Positions 1 to 8,788 of a stretch of 64,000 nucleotides of DNA are shown here, one piece after another; position 1 is the first letter of the stretch, and each line of letters starts with the position of its first letter. Below the pieces are notes generated by a model. That model ran no database searches and was not told where the DNA came from. It worked only from the letters and a program-made list of their open reading frames with translations. The stretch comes from Arthrobacter echini (lineage in GTDB: Bacteria; Actinomycetota; Actinomycetes; Actinomycetales; Micrococcaceae): assembly GCF_004803505.1 (NCBI RefSeq), contig NZ_SSWH01000005.1:62001-126000 (forward strand), in the 5' to 3' direction. The translations under genes and the position numbers were made by a program.

Positions 1-1581
1 AGGCGTGCGCGAATGTTCCCCGTCCACTCCTGTGAGCCCGATCTCGTCCCCGGCGAAGATCGATGGCACTCCGGGCATGGTGAGCTGCAGTACCGTTCCT
101 ACCAGGTGCTTCTCACGTCCCCGCAGCGAGATGTCCCCGGAGCCGTCACCCCCAGTTGCAGTGCGGAACCTGGGCAGATCGTGGGAGTCCAGGTGCAGGG
201 TGGATGCGGTCTGCGCCCGCCATGGCATCTCCGCGTGGACTTCGCGCATGCCGGTGACCACATCGATGCCGCCGAGGACCGGAGACGCGGTCGGCTGACC
301 GAAGAACGGGCGGGTCGAGTTCTCGGCCCCACCGAGCCACGTCCATACGGGACGGGTGAAACCGGCGTAGTCCATGGTGCCGTGCCAGCCATCGCCCTGG
401 AGGTCGGGCCCGGCGTCGTGCCCGTGCTCGGCCAGCACCCACACGTCCGATTTCGCCTCCCGAGCCGTGGCCACCAGCGTCCGGGCGACGTCGTGGGCGA
501 GATCCTGCGCGCCGTATCTCCCGGTCATGTTCGCCACATCGATCCGCCAGGCGTCGAGCCCGGCGGTGAGCCAGCGGGACACGACGGAATCGGCTCCCTC
601 GTACATGCGTCGACGCAGTGCCGTGGAGGAGTGGTCGAGCTTGGGCAGGGACGGCAGATCGAACCAGGATGCATAATCGTCGGGGTGCTTCTCGAAGAAG
701 TAGTAAGCCGTCTCGGGTGCCTCTGCGTCGGCCTGAGCGGCGAGGAACCACTCGTGTGAGTCGCCGGTGTGATTCGTGGTGAGGTCACCCATCACCCGCA
801 GCCCGCGAGCGTGTGCTGCATTGACCAGAGCAGTGAATGCCTCGTCGCCACCGAGTGACGGATCAACCCGGTCGAAGGTGGATGCATCGTATCGGTGGTT
901 GCTGTGCGCAGGGAAGAACGGCGTGAGATACAGCACGGTCGCGCCGAGCTCGGCGACGTGGTCGAGATGCTCGACGATTCCGGCCAGATCACCGCCGAAG
1001 AACTGGAGGGGGGTCCGAGGTCCTTGGTGGACGACGGCGTCATCCCATGCAGCCGGGCGGGCCCACATGGGAGGAGTCCGTGTGTCGGCAGCGGCCGACC
1101 GGCCGAACCGGTCCGGGAACACCTGGTAGACCACCGCGTCAGCGACCCAGTCGGGCGTAGGCGGGTATGAGATCATGCGGAAGTCAGCGGTGTCGGTGAC
1201 CTCCCTGCGATGGATCCCGGTGGCGTTCAACCACGCGTACGCCCCTGCGAACGATTCGGGTGGCCCGGTCAGCAGGAACCGGTACCGGGTCACGGGATTG
1301 ACCAGGCGGAGCGGCGCCCGCCACCACGTTCCCGAGGCGTCGCTCTCCTCCTGTTCGGCGGGAGCCAGATGCGGTTCGCCGTCGAGTACAGCCCGGAGTG
1401 TGACAGCAGACGCTCCTGATTCTCCACGAGCATCGTGCGGGACGAAGATGCGCAGGTTCACCACGTCCCCGAGAGCGGGCGCCTGCTCGGGTACGTACAG
1501 CGTCGACCCGTCGTGGTGCGGGTGATGGAGCAAGTGGTCGGTCGATGCTGGAGACTCGTTCTCGGTCGCAGAGGATGTCAT
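1..1581 (-). CDS. GH13 alpha-glycosidase (cyclomaltodextrinase/neopullulanase-like), C-terminus cut by window edge
   Basis: Cleaves alpha-glucosidic bonds of imported maltodextrins in the cytoplasm. 527 codons are present and the frame is still open at base 1. An N-terminal beta-sandwich-like region (about 1-135) precedes the GH13 barrel. All four barrel motifs are visible: DLTTNH at 266-271, GLDAWRIDVAN with the nucleophile Asp348, the acid/base Glu385 in VLAEH, and LDSHD at 464-468. There is no signal peptide, so the enzyme is intracellular. The ATG shares one base with the TGA of the upstream permease gene (TGATG), so it is the last gene seen of the malEFG operon and is probably translationally coupled. 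The sequence does not settle cyclomaltodextrinase versus neopullulanase versus alpha-glucosidase. Confidence 0.9.
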   Translation of the reverse strand, partial: MTSSATENESPASTDHLLHHPHHDGSTLYVPEQAPALGDVVNLRIFVPHDARGESGASAVTLRAVLDGEPHLAPAEQEESDASGTWWRAPLRLVNPVTRYRFLLTGPPESFAGAYAWLNATGIHRREVTDTADFRMISYPPTPDWVADAVVYQVFPDRFGRSAAADTRTPPMWARPAAWDDAVVHQGPRTPLQFFGGDLAGIVEHLDHVAELGATVLYLTPFFPAHSNHRYDASTFDRVDPSLGGDEAFTALVNAAHARGLRVMGDLTTNHTGDSHEWFLAAQADAEAPETAYYFFEKHPDDYASWFDLPSLPKLDHSSTALRRRMYEGADSVVSRWLTAGLDAWRIDVANMTGRYGAQDLAHDVARTLVATAREAKSDVWVLAEHGHDAGPDLQGDGWHGTMDYAGFTRPVWTWLGGAENSTRPFFGQPTASPVLGGIDVVTGMREVHAEMPWRAQTASTLHLDSHDLPRFRTATGGDGSGDISLRGREKHLVGTVLQLTMPGVPSIFAGDEIGLTGVDGEHSRTP

Positions 1582-2540
1582 CAGCCTTTGACCGACCCCG
1601 CCGTGATACCTCCGACAATGAATTTCTGCAGGTACTGGAACAGCAGGATGACAGGTATGGAGGTGAGCACGGCAGCCGCGGCGAACACCCCGAGATTGTT
1701 GGTGCGATCGGCGTCGAGCAGTCCGTAGAGCCCGACGGCCAGTGTCTTGATCTCATTGTCGCGCAGGAAGATCGAGGCGAGGATGAACTCTCCGAGTACG
1801 CCGATGAAGGCGAGCAGACCAGTGACAGCGATGATCGGGCGGACGAGAGGCAGGATGATGAGGAAGTAGAGCTGCGTGTGCGAAGCACCGTCCATGAGGG
1901 CCGCTTCATCCAGTTCACGCGGGATCGAGTCGAAGAAGCCCTTGATCAGCCAGACCTGACCGAGCGCTCCGCCGAGGAGCACCACGATGTACCCGGTCAG
2001 CGTGTCGAGGCCGATCGCCGGCAGCACCTCACCGATGGAGGTGAACATCAGGAACAGTGCCGCAGCTGCGAGGAACTGCGGGAACATCTGGATCAGCAGG
2101 AGCGTCAGGAGGCTTCCGCGACGGCCCTTGAAGCGGAACCGCGAGAACGCGTACGCGGCCAGCGCACTACAGAAGATGGAGGTGATGACGACGGCGACCG
2201 CCACTATGAGGGTATTGAGGAACCATCGCGCGAACGGCCGCGTCGGATCGGTGAAGAGTGCCACGTAATTGTCGATGCTGACGGTGTCGGGCAGGACGGA
2301 TGTCGACGAAACACTACCGACCGGGTTCAGGGACGCAGACAGGATGTACAGGATCGGAATGACCGCGTACAGGACCGCGATGATACCGATGACGTGACGC
2401 CAGCCGACCTCTCTGAACCATCGGCCGCGCGACACCTTGTTGGCCGTCCGCGGGCCCTTGAAAGCTCTACCTCGCCGAGAAGGATCGCTGAGATCGGCTG
2501 GTGCTGGTACCTGACCGGCCTGCGGGGTTACTTGTGTCAT
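1581..2540 (-). CDS. malG: Maltodextrin-type ABC transporter permease (MalG-like)
   Basis: Inner-membrane permease subunit of a carbohydrate ABC importer of the MalG family, 319 residues. About six hydrophobic segments are visible. The cytoplasmic EAA loop reads EAALMDGAS followed by the hydrophobic ILPL stretch, the ATPase docking site of binding-protein-dependent importers. The chosen ATG lies one base after the malF stop and has a GAGGAGG site 8 bases upstream; an in-frame start 11 codons earlier would lie inside malF. It sits between malF and the GH13 glycosidase. No dedicated ATPase gene is in the window, so a shared MsiK-type ATPase encoded elsewhere is likely, as is usual in actinobacteria. 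Confidence 0.9.
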   Translation of the reverse strand: MTQVTPQAGQVPAPADLSDPSRRGRAFKGPRTANKVSRGRWFREVGWRHVIGIIAVLYAVIPILYILSASLNPVGSVSSTSVLPDTVSIDNYVALFTDPTRPFARWFLNTLIVAVAVVITSIFCSALAAYAFSRFRFKGRRGSLLTLLLIQMFPQFLAAAALFLMFTSIGEVLPAIGLDTLTGYIVVLLGGALGQVWLIKGFFDSIPRELDEAALMDGASHTQLYFLIILPLVRPIIAVTGLLAFIGVLGEFILASIFLRDNEIKTLAVGLYGLLDADRTNNLGVFAAAAVLTSIPVILLFQYLQKFIVGGITAGSVKG

Positions 2541-2541
2541 G

Positions 2542-4143
2542 TCAGCCAACCTCCTCGAGTGCACGGGTGGCACGGAATTGAAGTGCGGCGAGAACGCCGG
2601 TGATGATGAACAGAACCACGGAGATTGCCGAGGCGAAGCCGATCTGCTGACCGGCGCCTCCGACCGCCAACCGGTACGTATAGCTGATCAGGATGTCCGT
2701 ACCGCCCGCGGTCGGATTGTCCGGACTGAACGGTCCACCCTCAGTCAGCAGGAAGATCGCGTTGAAGTTGTTGAAGTTGAAGGCGAAGGATGAGACCAGG
2801 AGAGGAGCGACGGCGACCAATAACAGCGGGAAGGTGATCTTGCTGAAGTTCGTCCAGCCGGTTGCGCCGTCCAGCGAGGCAGCTTCCTTGTAGTCGGACG
2901 GGATGGCCTGCAACGCACCTGTACAGACCAGGAACATGTACGGGAAACCCAGCCAGAGATTGGCCAGCAGGACGGCGACTTTCGCCCAGAACGGATTCCC
3001 GAGCCAATTGATGTCGAGGTTCAGCACATTGTTGATCAGCCCGAACTCGGAGTTGAAGAAACTCGACCACACGAGCAGGGCAATGAATCCCGGGATTGCG
3101 TAGGGGAGCAGCAGGATCGAGCGATAGGCCCGTTGGCCCCGTACCCGTGCGTCGTTCAGAACGCTGGCGAGGAAGAGACCGAGAGCGAATGTCGTACCTA
3201 CCGACAGGACCGCGAACACCAGCGTCCAGATGAAGATGCCGACGAAATCGCTACTGATGCGCGGGTCGGTGAACGCACGGACATAGTTGTCCAGGCCGAC
3301 GTTCTCCTCCCAGGACTGGGTGGAGAGGCGTTCACCCTCGGCGCTGGTGAACAACTTGCGGTCCCCGGACTGTACCGGCGTGTAGTCAACGCCCGTTTCG
3401 ACATTCGTGATGGTGTCCGCTGCGGCGTCGTACTCCAACGGTGAATAGAGCTCGACGGCGCTGAAGCCCTGGGCCGTGATGACACCATTGTCGGTTGGTA
3501 CCGCAAACCCCTCGAGCTCCCCGCCCCGTTGGCTGAACTCGTTGATCTGGCGGCGGTCGAGCAGTGTGAAACCCTCTGCCGCAGTGATGGCGCCATCCTC
3601 TACGGTGACGGTGTCCGGGTCGAGCTCGGTGAGCCCGTCCGGTGTTCCTGCGAAGACCTCGTCGGTCGCGGCGTCGAGGAGGAGGAAGGTGTAGGGCCCG
3701 GAAGTGGCCGTGCCTTCACTACCGACTGCGAGTTCGAAGGTTCTCGCTCCCTCTGCCTGCTGCGCAGCGGCGCCGATGATTCGGGAAACTGTCACCTCCT
3801 TCGAGGTGCGCGTCCCGTCGCCGTAGTTCGTGGTGGAGAGCTGGAACGTCATGAGGATCGGATACACGACGAAAAGCACGAGCAGGAGTGTGCCCGGTAC
3901 GAGGTATTTCGCCGGGACGAACCGGCGGGTCGCGTAGGTCACTCCGAGTACGGCGACGACACCCCAGACTACTGCGAGGAATCCCCACCGATCGGTTCCC
4001 ACTAGGGCTGGGGTCAGCATGACCGCGAGACCGATGATCGTGCCGAGTGCCACGATCTTGATCAGTAGCCCGACCACTCCGCTGGATCTCTCGGTCCTGC
4101 CCTCCGGGTCTCTCCGCCGTCCCTTGTCCTCGGCCCTGCTCAT
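2542..4143 (-). CDS. malF: Maltodextrin-type ABC transporter permease (MalF-like)
   Basis: Second membrane subunit of the importer, 533 residues. Three hydrophobic segments in the first 100 residues are followed by a long extracytoplasmic domain (roughly 110-290) before the core permease helices. That large loop is the mark of MalF proteins, where it contacts the loaded binding protein. The EAA loop reads EAASLDGATGWTNFSKITFP near residue 425. The ATG at 4143 has GGAG about 10 bases upstream; the TTG ten codons further upstream has no ribosome binding site. A strong hairpin lies between this gene and malE. Confidence 0.9.
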   Translation of the reverse strand: MSRAEDKGRRRDPEGRTERSSGVVGLLIKIVALGTIIGLAVMLTPALVGTDRWGFLAVVWGVVAVLGVTYATRRFVPAKYLVPGTLLLVLFVVYPILMTFQLSTTNYGDGTRTSKEVTVSRIIGAAAQQAEGARTFELAVGSEGTATSGPYTFLLLDAATDEVFAGTPDGLTELDPDTVTVEDGAITAAEGFTLLDRRQINEFSQRGGELEGFAVPTDNGVITAQGFSAVELYSPLEYDAAADTITNVETGVDYTPVQSGDRKLFTSAEGERLSTQSWEENVGLDNYVRAFTDPRISSDFVGIFIWTLVFAVLSVGTTFALGLFLASVLNDARVRGQRAYRSILLLPYAIPGFIALLVWSSFFNSEFGLINNVLNLDINWLGNPFWAKVAVLLANLWLGFPYMFLVCTGALQAIPSDYKEAASLDGATGWTNFSKITFPLLLVAVAPLLVSSFAFNFNNFNAIFLLTEGGPFSPDNPTAGGTDILISYTYRLAVGGAGQQIGFASAISVVLFIITGVLAALQFRATRALEEVG

Positions 4144-4231
4144 CAAACGCTGCTCCACGCCGTCACGCTCCAAAGTTGGTTGCAGACCTCAAGGGGTCGG
4201 ATAAGAGGGGACGCGGATGGTCCCGTTGTCC

Positions 4232-4263
4232 CCGGGGGCCGGACCTGAAGTGCCGGCCCCCGG
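4232..4263 (-). terminator. Intercistronic hairpin between malE and malF
   Basis: An 11-bp perfect inverted repeat (ccgggggccgg / ccggcccccgg) with a 10-base loop starts 12 bases downstream of the malE stop. No T-run follows in the direction of transcription. It is therefore better read as a partial terminator or RNA-stabilising hairpin that keeps malE mRNA more abundant than malFG, as is common for binding-protein genes. Confidence 0.7.
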
Positions 4264-4274
4264 ATACGATGGCG

Positions 4275-5570
4275 TTACTGGCTGGCTATGGCGTTTGCGA
4301 TGGTTTCCTGGGTCTGGTTCATCGTCTCGGCCGGGTCAGCACCCCCGATGATGGCCGACCAGGCCTGTCCGAGCGGCGCGAACACCTCAGCCATCGCTGG
4401 AATCGCCGGCATCGGAGCGCCCTCGTCCGCCGCGGTGGCGAACATCAGGACATCCTCGTCGGTGACACCCTCGCGCACGGACTCCATGGCCGGCGGCTGA
4501 TTGCTCGCCTCGAACAGGGTTTGCATGGCTTCTTCGCTGTTGATGCCATTTGTGACGAACTCCTCCGCGAAGGCCTTGTTCTCACCGTTCGAAGCAACCA
4601 TGAATCCCTGGCTGCCCATGAACGGTTCGGCCGGTTGCATGCCCTCGAAGCCGGGGACGGGCTGGATGGAATAGTCCTCACCCAGCGCTTCCCTGACATC
4701 GGGCAACGCCCACGGGCCGGAGACCATGCAGCCCGCGCGACCCTCGGTGAACAACGAGAGGTAGTTGTCACTACTGATCGACCGACGGATGGTGTTGGTC
4801 TCGTCCTCGCCCAGCGTGGCGATCTTCTCAGCTGCGGCGATCGAATCCGGCGTGTTCAACCCGAGATCGGTCGGATCGTAGTTCCCCTCGGCGTCACGAC
4901 CGAAGATGTACCCGCCTGCGGAGGTGAAGAGCGGCTGCATGTGGTATGCATCGCCCAGCTGACCCTGCTGGAGGACGAGCGGGACATCGATGGTTCCGTC
5001 GTCGACCGCCGACTGACTGGCAGCGATGACGTCCTCGATCGAGCTGTAGGTGTCCGGTGCGTACTCCGTGTTGCAGTAGAGAGCCACGGACTCCACCATG
5101 TACGGCAGCGCATACAACTGATCTCGGTAGGTGGAGGCATCGACCGCCGTCTCGGAGTACGCCTCGAGATCGTCCGGCGAGAGTTGGAGAGGATCGACGG
5201 CGCCGTTCTGCACGAGCTGACCTATCCAGTCATGCGCACCGGCGAGTACATCGGGACCATTGCTCGCAGAGTTCGCCGTGATGAAATCCTGGCGTGTGTT
5301 GACGATGCCCTGGACCCCTACCGATATGCCGTTCTCCTCGGCGAACGCGTCGGCGACCTGCTGAATGTACTCGACCCGGTCCGGTTCAGCCCAGATGATG
5401 AGGTCCTCGTCACCGCGAACGGCGGGCGCGGCGCTTTCCGATGCCGGCTGAGCCGACCCGCTCGAGTCGGACGATGCCGTGTCTGCCCCACTACACCCGG
5501 TGAGCAGGAATGAAACGCTGGCAACGACGGCAAATGATCGGACAGTGGTGCGCGTTGTTCTGGTGCGCAT
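4275..5570 (-). CDS. malE: Maltose/maltodextrin-binding lipoprotein (MalE-like)
   Basis: Extracytoplasmic sugar-binding subunit, 431 residues, family 1 solute-binding protein. The N-terminus is basic (MRTRTTRTTVRS), followed by a hydrophobic segment and the lipobox LLTGC with lipidated Cys26, so it is tethered to the outer face of the membrane. The mature part begins with a Ser/Ala-rich linker and continues as an extracellular-binding-protein fold (EEFVTNGINSEEAMQTLFEA near the C-terminus is typical of MalE proteins). The ATG at 5570 is chosen because GAGGAG lies 6 bases upstream; an in-frame GTG four codons earlier overlaps that site. It is the first gene of the leftward operon, downstream of two LacI-type operators. 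Maltodextrin specificity is inferred from MalF/MalG and the GH13 neighbour. Confidence 0.9.
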   Translation of the reverse strand: MRTRTTRTTVRSFAVVASVSFLLTGCSGADTASSDSSGSAQPASESAAPAVRGDEDLIIWAEPDRVEYIQQVADAFAEENGISVGVQGIVNTRQDFITANSASNGPDVLAGAHDWIGQLVQNGAVDPLQLSPDDLEAYSETAVDASTYRDQLYALPYMVESVALYCNTEYAPDTYSSIEDVIAASQSAVDDGTIDVPLVLQQGQLGDAYHMQPLFTSAGGYIFGRDAEGNYDPTDLGLNTPDSIAAAEKIATLGEDETNTIRRSISSDNYLSLFTEGRAGCMVSGPWALPDVREALGEDYSIQPVPGFEGMQPAEPFMGSQGFMVASNGENKAFAEEFVTNGINSEEAMQTLFEASNQPPAMESVREGVTDEDVLMFATAADEGAPMPAIPAMAEVFAPLGQAWSAIIGGADPAETMNQTQETIANAIASQ

Positions 5571-5667
5571 GGTGCTCCTCACGCGGGGATCGGTTGGCGC
5601 AAGCTTCGATCATTGCGAGAGCGCTGCGCTGCGGACAGGTCGACAGTAACCCCTCGGAGCCCCACAT

Positions 5668-5681
5668 TGGAAGCGCTTGCG
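5668..5681. promoter_or_regulatory. LacI-family operator 1
   Basis: TGGAAGCGCTTGCG matches 13 of 14 positions of the LacI-family consensus TGNAANCGNTTNCA, with a perfect central AAGCGCTT palindrome. It lies about 100 bases upstream of the malE start. The adjacent LacI regulator is the obvious candidate to bind it. Confidence 0.7.
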
Positions 5682-5827
5682 TTGCCTTGCTGTTCTCGTG
5701 CGAATCGCCCGCGACCCGAGGCGAGTGGGAAGGGTTTTGATGAGCAGCCACAGCGTTGTCTGACGCGGGCACTCTCCAGTGTGATCCGAGAGGACGAGCG
5801 CCGGATCGAGACTCGCCGGTACGCCAC

Positions 5828-5841
5828 CGGAAGCGGTTCCA
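5828..5841. promoter_or_regulatory. LacI-family operator 2
   Basis: CGGAAGCGGTTCCA matches the same consensus at 13 of 14 positions and lies about 155 bases upstream of the regulator start and 160 bases from operator 1. The spacing would allow looping or autoregulation of the repressor gene. Confidence 0.55.
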
Positions 5842-5994
5842 CATTCGAACCAGCTTCGGTAGGGTCGCGATCATGACGCATGTCGGCCCGACCACAGCAC
5901 AGTTGTCCGTCGGTCCCCGAGGTGTACATCTGTCCGGTGAGGGCTCGGGTCAGGTCGACGATTGGTGGCATTGCTCGGACATTCATCGGGTGTC

Positions 5995-7059
5995 ATGAGC
6001 GGAGGCAACGCTGCCGTGATCGGCATCAAGGATGTGGCTCGCGCCGCGGGAGTCTCCCAAGCGACCGCCTCGCGCGCACTGAGTGGACGCGGAAGCGTGT
6101 CGGAGCAGACGCGTGACCGGGTTCGAGCGGCAGCGGCAGACCTCGGATTCCAGGTCTCCTACCACGCATCAAGTCTTGCCACGGGCCGCAGCCGCAATAT
6201 CGGTGTCGTCCTTCCCTACGTCAACCGCTGGTACTTCTCGACGGTCCTGGGAGGCCTTACCCGGCAGATCATCGACGCAGGCTACGATCTCACCCTGTAC
6301 GACTTTCGGGGTGGGCTGCACCGCCAGAGCGTCCTGAACGACTTCCTGCTGAGAAAGCGGCTCGACGGGGTGATCACCGTGGGCCTCCGACTGGACGACG
6401 CCGACGCGACGCGGCTGCTATCCCTCGGCATCCCCATCGTCAGTATCGGCGGGTCGCTTCCGGGCATCGCCTCACTGACCGTGGACGAACGGGCGATCGG
6501 CCGCCTCACCGCAGATCACCTCGTCAGTCTTGGGCATACCCGAATTGCGCATATCGGAGGTGAACACGAGTCCGATCTCTACTTCCACATCTCCCGATCC
6601 CGGCGTGAGGGCTACCATGCCTCAGTGGACGCTGCTGGTCTCGAGCGAAGGTCGGCATGGTCGGTGATCAGCGACTACACCGTGAACAGCGCTTACGCGG
6701 TAGCGAAGTCCTTGCTTGCAGATCCGCACAACCGACCGACCGCGGTCTGCTGCGCGTCCGACGAAATGGCCATCGGTGTGATCCTGGCAGCTCGTGATCT
6801 CGGCTTGCACGTCCCGGAACAGCTATCGGTCATCGGGGTCGACAACCACCCGCTCGGCGCGGTTTTCCAACTGACGACCATCGACCAGTTCGTCGAAGAA
6901 CAAGGGACACGAGCAGCACTGGCTCTTCTCGACGAACTGGGAGACGCTCAGGAGGGCAGCAGTGGGGTGCTACCCGGGTTGAGCGAGTTGCCTCTTGAGA
7001 TGGTGGTTCGATCGTCCACTGCAGCCCCTGACGAAACGCAGAACCCCACCTTCCAGTGA
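5995..7059 (+). CDS. LacI-family transcriptional regulator of the maltodextrin operon
   Basis: DNA-binding repressor, 354 residues. The N-terminal helix-turn-helix and hinge read IKDVARAAGVSQATASRALS and continue to about residue 60. The rest is a periplasmic-binding-protein-like effector domain (ending near LSVIGVDNHPLG and the TTIDQF motif). The ATG at 5995 starts about nine residues before the HTH, as usual for the family; an in-frame TTG 11 codons earlier is less likely. It is divergent from malE and two LacI-type operators separate the genes, so control of malEFG-glycosidase plus autoregulation is inferred. The ligand is probably maltose or a maltodextrin; the sequence does not prove this. 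Confidence 0.9.
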   Translation: MSGGNAAVIGIKDVARAAGVSQATASRALSGRGSVSEQTRDRVRAAAADLGFQVSYHASSLATGRSRNIGVVLPYVNRWYFSTVLGGLTRQIIDAGYDLTLYDFRGGLHRQSVLNDFLLRKRLDGVITVGLRLDDADATRLLSLGIPIVSIGGSLPGIASLTVDERAIGRLTADHLVSLGHTRIAHIGGEHESDLYFHISRSRREGYHASVDAAGLERRSAWSVISDYTVNSAYAVAKSLLADPHNRPTAVCCASDEMAIGVILAARDLGLHVPEQLSVIGVDNHPLGAVFQLTTIDQFVEEQGTRAALALLDELGDAQEGSSGVLPGLSELPLEMVVRSSTAAPDETQNPTFQ

Positions 7060-7116
7060 GTCTGTGCCGGACCATCTACTGTTGGTCGTGGACATGACCC
7101 GGAGGACACCACCCGA

Positions 7117-7920
7117 ATGACATGCAACGGTTGCAGGACGTCGACGAGACTCGACGTCGATTTCAGTATGGCGTTCCAGCCCATCTACGACGCCGACCCC
7201 GGCCGCGTATGGGGCTACGAGGCACTGGTCAGGGGAGTGTCGGGTGAGGGAGCCTACGAGATCCTGTCGAGGGTCACACCGGAGCAGATGTACCGCTTCG
7301 ACCAGGACTGCCGCGTCAAGGCCATCGAACTCGCGGCGAGACTCTTTCCCGCCGGCGAGGAGCTGATGCTCTCGATCAACTTCATGCCGAACGCTGTCTA
7401 CGAACCGGCCGCCTGCCTGCGGGCCACGCTGCGTGCCGCCGAGCGGTACAGCTTCCCGACGTCGTCGATCATGTTCGAGTTCACCGAGAACGAGGAGGTG
7501 ACGAACACCGCCCACCTCCAGAACATCATCGCCGAGTACCGCAGGCACCACTTCACCACGGCCATCGACGACTTCGGTGCCGGTCACGCGGGGCTCGGGC
7601 TGCTGGTGGACTTCCAGCCGGACCTGATCAAGATCGACATGAAACTGGTCCGGGGGATCGATACGAGCCCGGCGCGCCGGGCGGTGGTCACCGGCGTCGT
7701 AGACATCGCCCGGGAGCTCGGCATCACGGTACTCGCGGAAGGCGTCGAGACCGAGGCGGAGTTCCTGGCCCTGAGGGCGGCCGACGTCCGACTGTTCCAG
7801 GGATACTGGGTGGCGCGGCCCGCCTTCGAGGAACTCCCAGGCATTCGGACGGAGCTGATCCGGCAGAACGCCGAACTCGCCGGACCTTCGGTCGGGCCAT
7901 CTCATCCCACGCCCGCCTGA
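7117..7920 (+). CDS. Stand-alone EAL-domain cyclic-di-GMP phosphodiesterase
   Basis: Expected to hydrolyse cyclic di-GMP to pGpG in the cytoplasm. 267 residues, nearly all EAL domain, with no GGDEF, PAS or membrane part. Catalytic motifs appear intact: EALVRG with Glu35, SINFMP with the metal-binding Asn, EFTENEE, IDDFGAG, KIDMKLVRGID, AEGVETEAE and the final QGYWVARP. A CNGC pair sits at Cys3-Cys6 just before the domain and might bind metal or sense redox state, but this is speculation. A GGAGGA stretch lies about 12 bases before the ATG. It stands alone between the LacI gene and a small protein gene. Confidence 0.88.
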   Translation: MTCNGCRTSTRLDVDFSMAFQPIYDADPGRVWGYEALVRGVSGEGAYEILSRVTPEQMYRFDQDCRVKAIELAARLFPAGEELMLSINFMPNAVYEPAACLRATLRAAERYSFPTSSIMFEFTENEEVTNTAHLQNIIAEYRRHHFTTAIDDFGAGHAGLGLLVDFQPDLIKIDMKLVRGIDTSPARRAVVTGVVDIARELGITVLAEGVETEAEFLALRAADVRLFQGYWVARPAFEELPGIRTELIRQNAELAGPSVGPSHPTPA

Positions 7921-7987
7921 TCGCCCTCACCCGGTGGCTCCGGTGTCATACCCGGGGACTTCGGTCGTCGGGATGGCCGGATATACG

Positions 7988-8008
7988 GCGTGTCCCTGCC
8001 CGACACGC
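7988..8008 (+). terminator. Hairpin downstream of the EAL gene
   Basis: Inverted repeat gcgtgtc / gacacgc with a 7-base loop, 68 bases after the EAL stop. A second palindrome (cccggatccggg) lies at 8028-8039. No T-run follows, so it is a tentative terminator. The 242-base gap 7921-8162 holds nothing else recognisable. Confidence 0.4.
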
Positions 8009-8162
8009 GGGGGTAGGAGTCAAAGACCCCGGATCCGGGACGACGTCGGCACAGCAGCAGAGGTGGACAGCGGACGGCCGGTGAATCGCCGGTTGCCGTC
8101 TTCCCTTCCGGGTCGCGGAGTGGGACCGTCGAGGGACAGGACATTCCGGATGGAGGAGCACC

Positions 8163-8366
8163 ATGGCATTTCGCAAGGGCGACAAGATCGCGTGGAACAC
8201 CCCGCAGGGCCAGACGGAGGGCTCGGTGGTGGAGAAGCACGAGAAGGAGTTCACCTTCGACGGGCAGAAGTTCAACGCGTCGAAGGATGAGCCGTACTAC
8301 ACCGTCGAGAGCGCGAAGTCAGGCAAGCGGGCCGCTCACAAGGAAAGTGCGCTGACGAAGAAGTAG
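8163..8366 (+). CDS. Hypervirulence-associated TUDOR-domain protein (DUF2945)
   Basis: 67-residue soluble protein of the DUF2945 family, a small SH3/Tudor-like fold. Family hallmarks are FRKGDKIAWNTPQG at the start, the VVEKHEKEFTFDGQKF core and a basic tail (KRAAHKESALTKK). The molecular role is not known. GGAGGAGCACC precedes the ATG, a very strong ribosome binding site. It is convergent with the DUF3140 gene, 10 bases apart. Such small proteins are often found with stress genes in soil actinobacteria. Confidence 0.85.
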   Translation: MAFRKGDKIAWNTPQGQTEGSVVEKHEKEFTFDGQKFNASKDEPYYTVESAKSGKRAAHKESALTKK

Positions 8367-8376
8367 CAGCCCGCCG

Positions 8377-8721
8377 TCACTTCAGCGGATCGTGACCCCA
8401 ATTCATGAGCGAGTACCGCCACTTCGAGGTCTCCAGGTCCTCCTTGGACGGTCTCTGGGCCAGGTGCCGGTGGACGTAGCCCACTACTTTGCGCATGTGG
8501 TCGACATCGTCGTCGGCGAGATCGGCCCGCTTGGTCCGCAGGATCTCTACGATGCGACGCCCTGAACTGTGGCCGACCGACTCGTCGTTCTCCGAGTCCT
8601 TCTGGCCCACCGACAGGGATTCCTCGGACTCGAGCCAGTCGCTGAGTTCCGACGCGGTCATGTTGACGGCGTCCTTCCAGTCGGACCAGATCTCGTCGGG
8701 GTCATGCGAGGCAGCATTCAT
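8377..8721 (-). CDS. DUF3140 domain-containing protein
   Basis: 114-residue soluble acidic protein. The arrangement WSDWKDAVNMTASELSDWL, then SVGHSSGRRIVEILR, then HMRKVVGYVHRHLAQRP and the terminal WRYSLMNWGHDPLK is the DUF3140 signature. The function is unknown; relatives are annotated as DNA-binding without firm proof. The start at 8721 is preferred because AAAGG lies about 11 bases upstream, and the two earlier in-frame Met codons lack a binding site and family similarity. It is divergent from the membrane protein at 8857. Confidence 0.85.
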   Translation of the reverse strand: MNAASHDPDEIWSDWKDAVNMTASELSDWLESEESLSVGQKDSENDESVGHSSGRRIVEILRTKRADLADDDVDHMRKVVGYVHRHLAQRPSKEDLETSKWRYSLMNWGHDPLK

Positions 8722-8788
8722 CGGCGTCGGGCCTTTCATAGCATGTCGTGCGTCGGAGCAGAGAGCGTGTTTTCTGCGAGGTTGCAAT

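Larger units (their letters stand above)
5571..5994. promoter_or_regulatory. Divergent control region between malE and lacI-type regulator
   Basis: 424 bases with no convincing gene. It holds the malE ribosome binding site, two LacI-type operators and presumably both divergent promoters. I could not assign confident -35/-10 pairs. Confidence 0.6.

Noticed and set aside
1545..2603. A 352-codon + strand frame over malG
   Set aside because: Asp/Glu/Arg-rich shadow of a hydrophobic protein gene; malG shows the EAA motif and operon overlaps.
8028..8039. Palindrome cccggatccggg as a regulatory site
   Set aside because: Short GC palindromes are frequent in this genome and no promoter lies near it.
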